Source of the DNA: Myxococcales bacterium
GTDB lineage: Bacteria > Myxococcota_A > UBA9160 > SMWR01
Assembly (NCBI GenBank): GCA_029881215.1
Contig: JAOUNA010000009.1
Span: 1 to 38,940 of the forward strand
DNA length: 38,940 bases
Direction of reading: 5' to 3'
The notes under the pieces are model-generated. The model made no database searches, was not told where the DNA came from, and saw only the letters and a list, made by a program, of their open reading frames with translations. Positions 1 to 8,710 of this stretch are shown here, piece by piece (position 1 is the first letter of the stretch; each line of letters starts with the position of its first letter). The translations under genes and the position numbers were made by a program.

Positions 1-212
1 AGACCCAGGGCGTCCCAGATGTCCTGGCGACCCCAGGCCACCGCGAACCAGCGCAGGGTGAGACCGGGCGGCGGGAACTGATAGGACTGGTCCTCGGTGG
101 TGAAGGCGTAGAGCAGGATCAGCGCCAGGGGCAGATGCAGGAACAGCAGTCCCGCCACGGCGGCGAGGCCCAGCGCCACGGGCCTCTCGCGCAGCCCCGC
201 CTCAGAGCGCAT
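1..212 (-). CDS. ydcV: YdcV-like ABC importer permease, 5' part only (runs off the window)
   Basis: Only the first 70 codons are in the window; the rest lies beyond position 1. The ATG at 212 overlaps the end of ydcU by 11 bases, typical of translational coupling. The residues seen include one hydrophobic segment (about 13-30) and then FPPPGLTLRWF, a stretch I know from the PotC/YdcV family of inner-membrane permeases. In that family the protein pairs with a second permease to form the pore of a spermidine/putrescine-class ABC importer. Gene order S-T-U-V and the neighbours give the assignment. The substrate is inferred from the family only. No truncation is implied other than the window edge. 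Confidence 0.85.
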   Translation of the reverse strand, partial: MRSEAGLRERPVALGLAAVAGLLFLHLPLALILLYAFTTEDQSYQFPPPGLTLRWFAVAWGRQDIWDALG

Positions 213-1143
213 CGAAGGCCCCCAGGCGCCGTGCGACGGCGAGATAGATCGACATCAAGACGATCGGCACCACGCAGAACGCCGCGGCGAGCGGAATGTT
301 GCCGGCGGTTCCCTGCTGCACGTAGACCACCTGCCCGAGGAACAGGCGCGAGGATCCCACGATCTGCGGAACGATGTAGTCGCCGAGCGTCAGCGAGAAC
401 GTGAAGATCGAGCCGGCGACGACGCCGGGAAACGCGAGGGGCAGGATCACGCTGCGGAACGTTCTGCGCGGGGGCGCCCCGAGATCCGCCGACGCCTCGA
501 TGATCGAACGCGGCACGCGTTCCAGGGCCGCCTGGATCGGCAGGATCATGTACGGCAGCCAGATGTAGAGGAAGACCAGGAAGGTGCCCACGTAGGAGAC
601 CGAGAGCGACGTGCCGCCGATCACGGGGAGCGCGAGGACGGCGTCGATGGCCACGCCGAGGCCGAGGTGCTCCGCCAGCCAGGTCAGGATGCCTTCCTTG
701 GCGAGGATCAGCTTCCAGGCGTAGACGCGCACGAGATAGCTCGACCACAGGGGCAGCAGCACCGCGAGATAGAAGAAGGCCTTGGCGCGCGCCGATGCAT
801 AACGCGCCATGTAGTACGCGACCGGGAAGGCGACCACGGCCGCCGCCAGCGTCACGCTCGCCGCCATCGCGGCACTGCGCAGGATGATGTCGAGATGCGC
901 GGGTTGAAATAGCTCTATGTAGGTGCGCAGCGTGAACTCGCGACGGATCAGTCCGGTAAACTCGTCGACGGAGAAGAAGCTCTGCAGCAGCAGCGCGAAC
1001 ATCGAGCCGAGGTAGACCGCGCCCAGCCAGAGCAGTGGCGGCGCCAGCAGAAAGGCCAGGAAGAGCCGGGGTCGCGCGAAGAGCTGCGTCGACGCGCGGC
1101 GCGCGAGGGGCGGCGCCGCGGGCGCAGCAGGGGCCGCGCTCAC
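202..1143 (-). CDS. ydcU: YdcU-like ABC importer permease (PotB family)
   Basis: Inner-membrane permease of a polyamine-class ABC importer, 313 residues, close to the family length. It shows about six hydrophobic segments and the cytoplasmic EAA loop that docks on the ATPase (SIIEASADLGAPPRRTF). The C-terminus RRLGAFDAL matches my recollection of E. coli YdcU. I chose the GTG at 1143 because it forms a 4-base GTGA overlap with the ydcT stop. An in-frame ATG at 1197 would add an Arg-rich tail inside ydcT and is less likely. It lies third in the ydcSTUV operon and its end overlaps ydcV. Confidence 0.92.
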   Translation of the reverse strand: MSAAPAAPAAPPLARRASTQLFARPRLFLAFLLAPPLLWLGAVYLGSMFALLLQSFFSVDEFTGLIRREFTLRTYIELFQPAHLDIILRSAAMAASVTLAAAVVAFPVAYYMARYASARAKAFFYLAVLLPLWSSYLVRVYAWKLILAKEGILTWLAEHLGLGVAIDAVLALPVIGGTSLSVSYVGTFLVFLYIWLPYMILPIQAALERVPRSIIEASADLGAPPRRTFRSVILPLAFPGVVAGSIFTFSLTLGDYIVPQIVGSSRLFLGQVVYVQQGTAGNIPLAAAFCVVPIVLMSIYLAVARRLGAFDAL

Positions 1144-2177
1144 GACGCGCTCCGCTCGTCGAGACGGTGCATGTCGGCGATGCGCCAGGCGAGCCAAACC
1201 CGCTCGCCGATCCCCGGATTGCGCTCTTCGCGGTCCGCGCGCCGGCTGTGTGTCACGACACTCATCGAGCGATCGCCCTCGAGCGCGACCACGGTGCGCA
1301 CGCTCGCGCCATGGAACTGCACGTCCGAGACCCGGCCCGCGCGGGCGATCCAGCCCGGCTCGAGCGCCGGTTCGCTCGCCGCCAGGCGCACTACCTCGGG
1401 ACGCACGCTGAAGAGTCCCGCGACGCCCGCGCGCGCTCGATCCCCGCGCAGATCGACGAGATTCGAATCTCCGACGAATTCCGCTGCGAAGCGCGTCGCC
1501 GGTCGCTCGTAGATCTCGCGCGGGGTTCCGATCTGCTCGATGCGTCCCGCGTTGAAGACCGCGAGCCGGTCGCTCATCGAGAGCGCCTCGCCCTGGTCGT
1601 GCGTCACGAAGATGAAAGTGATGCCGAGCGCGCGTTGCAGGCTGCGCAGCTCCACCTGCATCTGCTGGCGGAGCTTCAAGTCGAGCGCGCCGAGCGGCTC
1701 GTCGAGGAGCAGGGCGCGCGGTCGATTGATGAGCGCGCGGGCGAGCGCGACGCGCTGGCGCTGGCCTCCCGAGAGCTCGCTCGGCCGCCGCGGACCGAAG
1801 CCCTCGAGACGCACCATCTCGAGCATCTCCTGCACGCGCGCGCGGCGCTCGCTGCGGCCCACGCGCTTCACCAGCAATCCGTAGGCGACGTTCTGCTCGA
1901 CCGACATGTGGGGGAAGAGCGCGTAGTCCTGGAAGACGGTGTTCACGTCCCGGTCGTACGGGGGGATCGCCTCGGCGGCGCGGCCGTAGAGCTCGATCGT
2001 GCCCTGCGTCGGCCGCTCGAAGCCCGCGATCAGGCGCAGGCAGGAGGTCTTGCCCGAGCCCGACGGCCCGAGGATGCCGAAGAACTCCCCGTCGCCGATC
2101 TCCAGGTCGACGCCATCCAACGCGCGCGTGGCGCCGAAGCGAAGCGCGACGTTCCGGAAGCGGACGGCGATGTCCAT
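1140..2177 (-). CDS. ydcT: YdcT-like ATP-binding subunit of polyamine-class ABC importer
   Basis: Cytoplasmic ATPase that powers the YdcUV permease, 345 residues. Walker A GPSGSGKT is at 37-44. It is followed by a Q-loop (NTVFQDYALFPH), the signature LSGGQRQRVALARAL, Walker B (LLLDEP), the D-loop and the switch His (FVTHD). The C-terminal third has the usual TOBE-type region of MalK/PotA ATPases. The start at 2177 (MDIAVRF) is preferred over an upstream in-frame start at 2222, which would read through the hairpin at 2202-2233; a GGTGAG-type ribosome site precedes 2177. Family knowledge points to putrescine or spermidine-like substrates, but specificity cannot be read from this subunit. Confidence 0.93.
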   Translation of the reverse strand: MDIAVRFRNVALRFGATRALDGVDLEIGDGEFFGILGPSGSGKTSCLRLIAGFERPTQGTIELYGRAAEAIPPYDRDVNTVFQDYALFPHMSVEQNVAYGLLVKRVGRSERRARVQEMLEMVRLEGFGPRRPSELSGGQRQRVALARALINRPRALLLDEPLGALDLKLRQQMQVELRSLQRALGITFIFVTHDQGEALSMSDRLAVFNAGRIEQIGTPREIYERPATRFAAEFVGDSNLVDLRGDRARAGVAGLFSVRPEVVRLAASEPALEPGWIARAGRVSDVQFHGASVRTVVALEGDRSMSVVTHSRRADREERNPGIGERVWLAWRIADMHRLDERSAS

Positions 2178-2201
2178 GGTGCAGATCTCACCCGCGCGTG
2201 C

Positions 2202-2233
2202 GCGCGGCGGCGGCGGCTGCACCGCCGCCGCGC
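2202..2233 (-). promoter_or_regulatory. Intercistronic GC hairpin between ydcS and ydcT
   Basis: Perfect inverted repeat with 12-bp arms (2202-2213 and 2222-2233) and an 8-base loop. It starts one base after the ydcS stop codon and ends 24 bases before the ydcT ATG. There is no T-tract on the minus-strand side, so a partial terminator or an mRNA-stabilising stem is likelier than a full stop. In binding-protein ABC operons such hairpins commonly let the binding protein be made in excess over the membrane parts. The role here is inferred from position and form. Confidence 0.6.
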
Positions 2234-2234
2234 T

Positions 2235-3398
2235 TCAGCGGCCGCCGAGCACGGCGATGTAATCCGTCACCCAGCGGTAGTACGGCACGCACGCGCCCTG
2301 GCTGGCGCAGCGGCTCGTCGGGGTGCGCCAGAATCGGATCTTCTCGAAGTTCTCGAAGCCGTTGCGCTTGCAGCCGTCTTCGCCGAGCAGCGCGTTTCCC
2401 TCGCAGGCGGCCGGCACCACCGGCACCGAGCCGAACCAGGCCGCGAGATCTCCCTGCAGCTTCGGATCGAGGGAGTGTTGCAGCCAGCGGTAGGCGCAGT
2501 TGGGGTGGGGCGCGTCCACGTGCAGCATGGTCGTGTCGGCCCAGCCCGTCGCACCCTCGTCCGGAATCGTGCTGGCGATGGGCTTGCCCTGCCGCTGCAG
2601 GATGTTGACCATGAACGGCCAGCTCGACGAGGCCACGACGCCCTCGTTGGTGAAGTCGTCGATCTGGATGAACGGATCGTGCCAGTACCGGCTCACGATC
2701 TTGCGCTGGCCGCGCAGCAGATCGAGCACCGCCTTGTACTGCGCCTCGCTGAGCTCGTACGGATCCGAGATCCCCAGCTCGGGGCGATGCGACATCAGAT
2801 AGAGCGCGCCGTCCGCGATGTAGATGGGGCCGTCGAAGGCCTGGACGCGCCCGGCGTTGCTCTTTCCGTCGGGCAACACGGTCTCCTCGAAGATCACCTT
2901 CCAGCTGCGCGGCGGCTTCGGGAACACCTCCGTGTTGTACATCAAGACGTTCGAGCCCCATTGGTACGGTACGCCGTAGTGCACGCCGTCCAGCGTGTGC
3001 CACGGCGCGCTGCGCAGGCGCTCATCGATCGTGTTCCACTTGGGGACGCGCGACACGTCGATCGGTTGGACGCGCTTGCCCGCGATCAGGCGCAGGCTGG
3101 CGTCGCCCGACACCGTGGCGAGGTCGAATCCGCCTTCGTTCATGAGGGCCACCATCTCGTCCGAGGTGCCGGCGACCTTCACGCGCACCTGGCAGCTCGT
3201 CGCCTTCTCGAAGCCGCGCACCCAGTCGTAGTTCGGATCGCTCTCGCCGCGCTCGATGTATCCGGGCCAGGCGACGATGTCGACCAGGCCTTCGCCGGGC
3301 CCGATCTCGGTCGCGGCGTCCGCGGCGCGGGCCGCGCCCGCTGCGAGGGCGACCCAGGCCGCCACACCGATTCCCATGGCTGTGCCGATTCGCGTCAT
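2235..3398 (-). CDS. ydcS: YdcS-like periplasmic polyamine-class binding protein
   Basis: Periplasmic solute-binding protein that delivers substrate to YdcUV, 387 residues. A Sec signal peptide covers about residues 1-25, ending AARA before ADA. Blocks such as IVAWPGYIERGESD, GDASLRLIAGKRVQPI, GWADTTMLHVDAPHP and AAWFGSVPVVP agree closely with E. coli YdcS as I remember it, and the length is near the same. The start at 3398 is set by a GGGGAGA ribosome site; an upstream in-frame start at 3455 has none. First gene of the operon, divergent from the dehydrogenase at 3643. E. coli YdcS has been linked to putrescine uptake and also to polyhydroxybutyrate, so the exact ligand is open. Confidence 0.93.
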   Translation of the reverse strand: MTRIGTAMGIGVAAWVALAAGAARAADAATEIGPGEGLVDIVAWPGYIERGESDPNYDWVRGFEKATSCQVRVKVAGTSDEMVALMNEGGFDLATVSGDASLRLIAGKRVQPIDVSRVPKWNTIDERLRSAPWHTLDGVHYGVPYQWGSNVLMYNTEVFPKPPRSWKVIFEETVLPDGKSNAGRVQAFDGPIYIADGALYLMSHRPELGISDPYELSEAQYKAVLDLLRGQRKIVSRYWHDPFIQIDDFTNEGVVASSSWPFMVNILQRQGKPIASTIPDEGATGWADTTMLHVDAPHPNCAYRWLQHSLDPKLQGDLAAWFGSVPVVPAACEGNALLGEDGCKRNGFENFEKIRFWRTPTSRCASQGACVPYYRWVTDYIAVLGGR

Positions 3399-3516
3399 TC
3401 GCTCTCCCCATTCGAGGTGGCGCGCCGCCCGCGGGCGAGCGCCGGCGCATAGCATCGGCCGGGCGCCCCGCGCCCGCCAGCGCGGGCCCTCCGCCCGGGC
3501 TCGGCGGGCCGTGCCA

Positions 3517-3530
3517 TGGCGATTTCGCCA
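3517..3530. promoter_or_regulatory. 14-bp palindrome in the ydcS/dehydrogenase divergent promoter region
   Basis: TGGCGA-TT-TCGCCA is a perfect dyad with a 2-base T-rich centre. It lies 119 bases upstream of ydcS and 113 upstream of the dehydrogenase, almost midway in the 244-base divergent gap. Size and position suit a regulator binding site serving both genes. No regulator gene is adjacent and GC-rich DNA yields chance palindromes, so this is only a candidate. Confidence 0.3.
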
Positions 3531-3642
3531 GCGGCGGGCGCCGCGTTACCATGCGGCCGCGACCGCGCGACTGCTGCACGCGGGGCTCGCGAGCGCTGCG
3601 CCGGTTGCGCCGCACGATCCACCAGCGATGAGGGAGTACAGC

Positions 3643-4863
3643 ATGAAGAAGGTCATGATCATGGGCGTGGGTGCGCAGGGCAGCACCATCGCCAAGCGGC
3701 TGCAGGAGGAGCCCAAGATCCGGGAGATCATCTGCGCCGACTACGACCCGCGCGCGGCCCAGGATCTCGAAAAGTCCCTCTCCAAGGCGAAGGCCGTGCA
3801 GGTGGACGCGCGCAAGGTGGCGGACGTCGTCAAGGCGGCGAAGGGCGCAGAGTTGATCGTCAACGGGCTGCCGCCGGACTTCAACATGAGCGTGATGGAC
3901 GCGGCGCTCGAGGTGAACGCCTGCTACCAGGATCTCGCATCGGGCCCCCTGGGAGACGGGAACTTCGTCGGCGCGGTGCGCAAGCAGCTCGACCGCGACC
4001 AGCAGTTCAAAGATGCGGGACTTGCCGCGCTCACGAACACCGGCTCGGCGCCGGGGGTGGCCAACATCGTGACGCGGGAAGCGTGTGACAAGTTCGACAG
4101 CGTCGACGCGATCACGATCTACGTGTACGACGGCATCTGGTCGAAGCGCTTCATCCCCTTCTGGTGGTCACCCGACACCGCCTTCGGCGACATGGCCGCC
4201 GAGCCCGTCATCTACGAGAACGGCGCCTTCAAGACCGTGCCCCCCTTCAGCGATCCCGAGTGGGTCGACTTCCGGGGCATCGGCAAGCGCCGCGTCTACG
4301 ACCACGAGCACGAGGAGCCCGTGACGATGGGCCTGCTCGCCGATCGCTACCTGAAGGGCGTGCGCAACGTGCGCTTCCGCTACGGCGGCCCGGCCTGCGA
4401 GCTGGCGCGAGATTTCTACCGCATGGGTCTGCTCTCCTGGCGGGCCGTGGAGGTGGACGGTGTCGAGATCGTGCCGATGCGCCTGATCTCCAAGCTGACC
4501 CCGCCGGCGCCGAAGTACCGGGAGGAGATCCAGCAGGTGCTCGACGAGGGCATGGAGCTGGAGGAGGGCGCTTTCCTGGTCCGCGTGGACGGCGTGAAGG
4601 ACGGCGGCGCGCTGCGCGTCGACAGCTACGTGAATGCGCCGGACCTGACCGAGTCGTTCCGGAAGGCGGGCATCACCCACGAGTCGTACTACACCGGGCA
4701 GAGCGCCTTCCTGTTCACGAAGATGTTCGTCAACGGCAAGATCGATCTCACGGGCGTCTTTCCGCCGGAAGCGTTCGAGGCGGGGGCGCGGCGCTACTAC
4801 CTGGAGGAGGCGGCCAAGCTCGACATCACCGTGGACGAGGTGGTGCAGCGGCGCCTGTACTAG
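3643..4863 (+). CDS. Saccharopine dehydrogenase-family NAD(P) oxidoreductase
   Basis: Soluble cytoplasmic oxidoreductase of 406 residues. The N-terminal Rossmann fold has the GxGxxG nucleotide motif at 8-13 (GVGAQG), followed by a strand ending ICADYD and a helix, as in the Sacchrp_dh_NADP family. The C-terminal catalytic part lacks any motif that lets me name a substrate. The family includes saccharopine dehydrogenase/reductase, homospermidine-type and carboxynorspermidine-type enzymes, so divergence from a polyamine importer is suggestive. The start at 3643 is chosen for the GAGGGAG site 6 bases upstream; an in-frame ATG at 3628 overlaps that site. Function beyond the family level is not claimed. 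Confidence 0.85.
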   Translation: MKKVMIMGVGAQGSTIAKRLQEEPKIREIICADYDPRAAQDLEKSLSKAKAVQVDARKVADVVKAAKGAELIVNGLPPDFNMSVMDAALEVNACYQDLASGPLGDGNFVGAVRKQLDRDQQFKDAGLAALTNTGSAPGVANIVTREACDKFDSVDAITIYVYDGIWSKRFIPFWWSPDTAFGDMAAEPVIYENGAFKTVPPFSDPEWVDFRGIGKRRVYDHEHEEPVTMGLLADRYLKGVRNVRFRYGGPACELARDFYRMGLLSWRAVEVDGVEIVPMRLISKLTPPAPKYREEIQQVLDEGMELEEGAFLVRVDGVKDGGALRVDSYVNAPDLTESFRKAGITHESYYTGQSAFLFTKMFVNGKIDLTGVFPPEAFEAGARRYYLEEAAKLDITVDEVVQRRLY

Positions 4864-4874
4864 GTGGGGTGTGC

Positions 4875-4895
4875 GCAGTCCGGGCCGCGGGCTGC
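4875..4895 (+). terminator. Possible hairpin terminator after the dehydrogenase gene
   Basis: Stem of 7 pairs (one G-T wobble) between 4875-4881 and 4889-4895 with a 7-base loop, beginning 12 bases after the stop at 4863. No T-run follows, so it may only slow or protect the transcript end. The remaining sequence to 5097 shows no gene. Confidence 0.3.
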
Positions 4896-5097
4896 GATCG
4901 CGCCCTGGGGTGGATCGGCATCGGTTGGGCCCGGAAAGGGCGGGCGTACCCGCTCGCGGAACCTGGCCATGGCGAACCCCTGCGCCGGAGGCCGCGATCC
5001 TGGTAAGGTTCGCGACACCTGGTGCAGCGCGCCCCGGCGGGCGTGGCACAGCTCGGCGCGCGCCCCGCGCCGATGAACGAGGGTGGACTCCGGTCCG

Positions 5098-6468
5098 ATG
5101 CAACCGCTGCAAGATTCCCGTGCGACGCTGGATTTCGTGACCTTTGGCTGGCGCCTCGCCGCCACGTTCTTCGTGGTGCTGCTCAACGGCTTCTTCGTGG
5201 CCGCGGAGTTCGCGCTGGTGAAGGTGCGCTCCACGCAGATCCAAGCGCGCGCCGAAGCCGGCAGCAGCGGGGCCAAGGCGGTCCAGCACATCCTCGCGCA
5301 CCTCGATCGCTATCTCTCCGCCTGCCAGCTCGGCATCACCATCGCCAGCCTGGTCCTCGGCTGGCTGGCGGAGCCCGCCGTGGCCGAGCTGCTGCTGGCC
5401 GGCGCCGTCTCCGCGGGGTTCGAGATCCCGGTAGACGATCCCGTGCTGCACGGCATCGCGCTCGGCATCGCGCTCACGCTGGTGACAGTGCTGCACATGA
5501 CCGTCGGCGAGCAGGCGCCGAAGATCTGGGCCATCCACCACGCGGAGTCGGTCGCGATCCAGATCTCGCGCCCGCTGCGCATCTTTGCGTCGACGTTTCA
5601 CTTCTTCATCGCGATCATCAATACGCTCGCGAACGGCCTGCTGCGGCTGGTCGGGCTGTCGGCGGAAGAGCTGGCCGACACCTCCAGTCACAGCGCCGAG
5701 GAGATCAAGCGCATCCTCGCCACGTCGGCGAAGTCCGGACACATCAGCGCGCGCCAGCTCGATCTCGCGCAGAACGTGCTCGACATCTTCGGGCTCGAGG
5801 TGCGGCACATCATGGTTCCGCGCGTCGACGTCACCTACCTCACGCTGCAGAATTCGCTGGAGGACAACCTGCGCGTCGTGCGCGAGACCGGGCACTCGCG
5901 CTTTCCGCTGTGCAGCTTCGGGCTCGATTCGGTGATCGGGGTGGTGCACGCGAAGGACGTGATGGCGGCGGTCGCCGCCGGCGCCGCGCCCGATCTGAAG
6001 ACGATCGCGCGCAAGCCGGTCTTCGTGTCGGATACGCAGTCCGTCTCGCGGCTGATCTACGAGCTGCAGCGCAGCCGCAGCCACTCCTGCATGGTGCTCG
6101 ACGAGCACGGAACCACGATCGGCCTGGCCTTCCTCGAGGATGCCCTCGAGGAGATCGTCGGACCGATCCAGGACGAGTTCGACGCGGAGATGGAGCCGGG
6201 CGTGACGCGCCTCGGCACGGGCGCCGTCGAGATGCCGGGCTCGCTGTCCCTGCCCGAGGCCAGCGAGATCCTCGACCTCGATTCGCTGGCCGAGGAGGCC
6301 GACACGATCGGCGGCCTGATCGTGGCCATGCTCGGCCGGCTGCCGCGGCGCGGCGATGAGCTCACGGTGGGCGGCTACCGCGCGCGGGTGCTCGCCGTGA
6401 CGCGCCGCCGCATCGAGCGGCTGCGCTTCGAGCCGCTGAGCGCGGACGAGTCGGCCCCGTCGGCATGA
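5098..6468 (+). CDS. CNNM/HlyC-CorC family membrane protein with CBS pair
   Basis: Inner-membrane protein of about 456 residues. An N-terminal DUF21/CNNM transmembrane domain (about 10-190, several hydrophobic helices) contains NGFFVAAEFALVKVR, a hallmark of the family. Two CBS motifs follow (about 235-355, including HIMVPRVDV and HSCMVLDEHG) and then a CorC/HlyC C-terminal domain. Family members are linked to Mg2+ or Co2+ efflux and, in older annotation, to haemolysins. The start is uncertain: a GTG at 5083 is also in frame, and neither has a strong ribosome site. Its stop overlaps the ATG of the MscS gene by 4 bases, so the two are co-translated. Confidence 0.9.
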   Translation: MQPLQDSRATLDFVTFGWRLAATFFVVLLNGFFVAAEFALVKVRSTQIQARAEAGSSGAKAVQHILAHLDRYLSACQLGITIASLVLGWLAEPAVAELLLAGAVSAGFEIPVDDPVLHGIALGIALTLVTVLHMTVGEQAPKIWAIHHAESVAIQISRPLRIFASTFHFFIAIINTLANGLLRLVGLSAEELADTSSHSAEEIKRILATSAKSGHISARQLDLAQNVLDIFGLEVRHIMVPRVDVTYLTLQNSLEDNLRVVRETGHSRFPLCSFGLDSVIGVVHAKDVMAAVAAGAAPDLKTIARKPVFVSDTQSVSRLIYELQRSRSHSCMVLDEHGTTIGLAFLEDALEEIVGPIQDEFDAEMEPGVTRLGTGAVEMPGSLSLPEASEILDLDSLAEEADTIGGLIVAMLGRLPRRGDELTVGGYRARVLAVTRRRIERLRFEPLSADESAPSA

Positions 6469-8699
6469 GAGCGAGCCTTCGCGCGGGCGTTCTGCAGCTG
6501 GGCATGCTGATCCTCATCGCTCCGGCCGCCCTGGCGGCCGACGCGCCCGTCGTTGCGGCGCCGAGCGACGCGGAGCGCCAGCTCGGCCAGGTTCGCGCCG
6601 AGATCGAGCGCGCGCGGCTCGCGGCGGGTGGGGGAGGGCGCGAGGCGGGCGAAGCCCGCGCCGAGATGGAGACTCTCGAGAAGCTGGCGCGGATTCTGGC
6701 CGAGCAGCGCGTCGCCGAGCAGCGCGCCCAGGCGCTGGCCGAAGAAGCCGACGCGCTGACTGAGCATCTCGCAGCGCCGCCTTCCGCCAACGTCGCAGCG
6801 GCGCCCCCGTATTCGCTGCGTTTCTTCGACGAGGCCGCGGGTGCGGCCGAGGCGTTGAGGCACGCGGTTGCGCTCGCGGAGACCGCAGCCGGGGACGCGC
6901 TCGCTCTGCTCGAGACGGCGCGGGCCGAGAGCAAGGAGGAGGCGCGCGTCCTGCGGCTGGCGCGCGAGCAGCGCAGTCCGCAGCCATCGGCGCAGGTCGC
7001 GGGCGAGGAGCGCCGGCGGGAGCTGGCCGGAAGGCTCGCGGAGGCGCGGGTACGCCTGCGGGAGCTCGATCACCGCAATGCGCTGGCGGCGCTCGAGCTG
7101 GAGCGGAAGCGGCTGCAGCGCAGCGACGCAGAGCTCGCCTGGATTCGCGAGCACGTCGACGCGCGGGAACGCGATCTGGACGAGGTGCGTACCGAGCTCG
7201 CCCAGGAGGAGTTCGACGCCGCGCGTCGCCTCGAGCTGAGCCGGCTCGAGCTGGCCTCGGCCGAGGAGCGGCTCGCGGCTGCGCAGCGGCGCATCGGCGC
7301 GGCCCGCGACCCGCAGCCCGCAGCCGAGGAGGAGGCTGCGGCGCGGCGACTCGAGGTGGCGCGCTACCAGAGAAGCGTGGCGTTTCTCGGGGAGCGGCTC
7401 GAGCGGGTCGCCGCCGATCGGCAGCTCTGGGAGCGCCGCTATCAGCTGGTGTCCGATCGCGCCTCGCGCGTCGAGGTTGCCGCGTGGTTCGAGGAGACCG
7501 CGCGCCAGCTGGAAGAAACGACGCGCCAGATTCGGATCCGCGCGACGCGGGTCGAAGAGCTGCGCCGCCAGAGCGAGGAGATCCGCGCGAAGATCGAGCG
7601 GGCTTCCGATCCTCGTGTCGGGCACTGGCTCGGCGCGCAGAGCGAAACGCTCGGACAGCTCATCCAGATCTACACAGAGGATCTCGCCGGTCTCGCCAGC
7701 CACCGCGCTCTCGAGCAGCGGCTGCACGCCGAGCTCGAGGCGCGGCGCACGGAAGTCGACCTCTCGGATCGGATTCGAGCATTGTTCGACGTCGCGCGCT
7801 CCGCCTGGCACTACGAGATCACGTCCTCGGAGAATCGTGCGATCACGGTGGGGAAGGCCGTGAGCGCGGTCGTCGTGTTCCTGATCGGCTACCTCTTCGC
7901 CTCCGCCGTCACGCGCATCGGGGGCCGCCGCGTGTTCTCCCGCGTCGGCATGGACGAGGGCGCGGCTCATGCCTTCGAGTCGCTCGCCTTCTATGCGCTG
8001 ATGGTGGCTGCATTCCTCTTCGCGCTGCGCATCGTCAACATCCCCCTCACGGCCTTCGCGGTGGTCGGCGGTGCGCTTGCCATCGGTGTGGGCTTCGGCA
8101 GCCAGAACGTCGTGAACAACTTCATCAGCGGCGTGATCCTGCTGGCCGAACGGCCCCTCAAGCTCGGGGATCTCGTCGAGCTCGGGGGGGTCTACGGGAC
8201 GATCGAGCGCATCGGGCTGCGCAGCACGCGGGTGCGCACCGGCGACAACATCCACATCATCGTGCCGAACTCGTCCTTCCTCGAGAACAACGTGATCAAC
8301 TGGACCCACAACGACGAGACGGTCCGGATCGTGGTCAAGGTGGGCGTCGTCTACGGATCGCCCACCCGAGACGTGGAACGCATCATTCGCGAGGTGCTCG
8401 ACGAGCAGACGGGCATCTTGAAGCAGCCGGCCCCGATGATCCTCTTCACGAACTTCGGGGACAATTCCCTCGATTTCGAGGCGCGCTTCTGGATCCGCAT
8501 GCGCACGCACGCCGAACGGCTCCAGATCGAGAGCGACGTGCGCTACCGCATCGACGATCGCTTCCGCGACGCGGGGATCGTGATCGCGTTTCCGCAGCGC
8601 GACGTGCACCTCGACAGCATCGCGCCCCTCGAGGTGCGGTTGGTCGGCGAGTCGATCGGTGCGAGGCGCGCAGCGCCCGTCGGCGAGTCGGATCGCTGA
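6465..8699 (+). CDS. MscS-family channel with long periplasmic coiled-coil N-terminus
   Basis: Inner-membrane mechanosensitive channel of 744 residues, far longer than MscS (286). Residues 1-25 look like a signal peptide. Residues about 30-440 are Glu/Arg/Ala-rich and strongly coiled-coil in character, presumably periplasmic as in the MscK/MscM class. Hydrophobic helices lie near 464-482 and 505-522. The Gly/Ala-patterned pore helix lies near 525-565, with GGALAIGVGFGSQNVVNNF followed by the LGDLVEL segment of the MscS beta domain. The start overlaps the previous stop (ATGA). It probably releases solutes on hypo-osmotic shock. The gate type cannot be told from sequence. Confidence 0.93.
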   Translation: MRASLRAGVLQLGMLILIAPAALAADAPVVAAPSDAERQLGQVRAEIERARLAAGGGGREAGEARAEMETLEKLARILAEQRVAEQRAQALAEEADALTEHLAAPPSANVAAAPPYSLRFFDEAAGAAEALRHAVALAETAAGDALALLETARAESKEEARVLRLAREQRSPQPSAQVAGEERRRELAGRLAEARVRLRELDHRNALAALELERKRLQRSDAELAWIREHVDARERDLDEVRTELAQEEFDAARRLELSRLELASAEERLAAAQRRIGAARDPQPAAEEEAAARRLEVARYQRSVAFLGERLERVAADRQLWERRYQLVSDRASRVEVAAWFEETARQLEETTRQIRIRATRVEELRRQSEEIRAKIERASDPRVGHWLGAQSETLGQLIQIYTEDLAGLASHRALEQRLHAELEARRTEVDLSDRIRALFDVARSAWHYEITSSENRAITVGKAVSAVVVFLIGYLFASAVTRIGGRRVFSRVGMDEGAAHAFESLAFYALMVAAFLFALRIVNIPLTAFAVVGGALAIGVGFGSQNVVNNFISGVILLAERPLKLGDLVELGGVYGTIERIGLRSTRVRTGDNIHIIVPNSSFLENNVINWTHNDETVRIVVKVGVVYGSPTRDVERIIREVLDEQTGILKQPAPMILFTNFGDNSLDFEARFWIRMRTHAERLQIESDVRYRIDDRFRDAGIVIAFPQRDVHLDSIAPLEVRLVGESIGARRAAPVGESDR

Positions 8700-8710
8700 G
8701 GAGGTCTGCC

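Noticed and set aside
3472-3487. 6-bp-arm GC hairpin in the ydcS/dehydrogenase gap
   Set aside because: Pure G/C arms of this length are frequent here; the nearby TGGCGA-TT-TCGCCA dyad is the better candidate.
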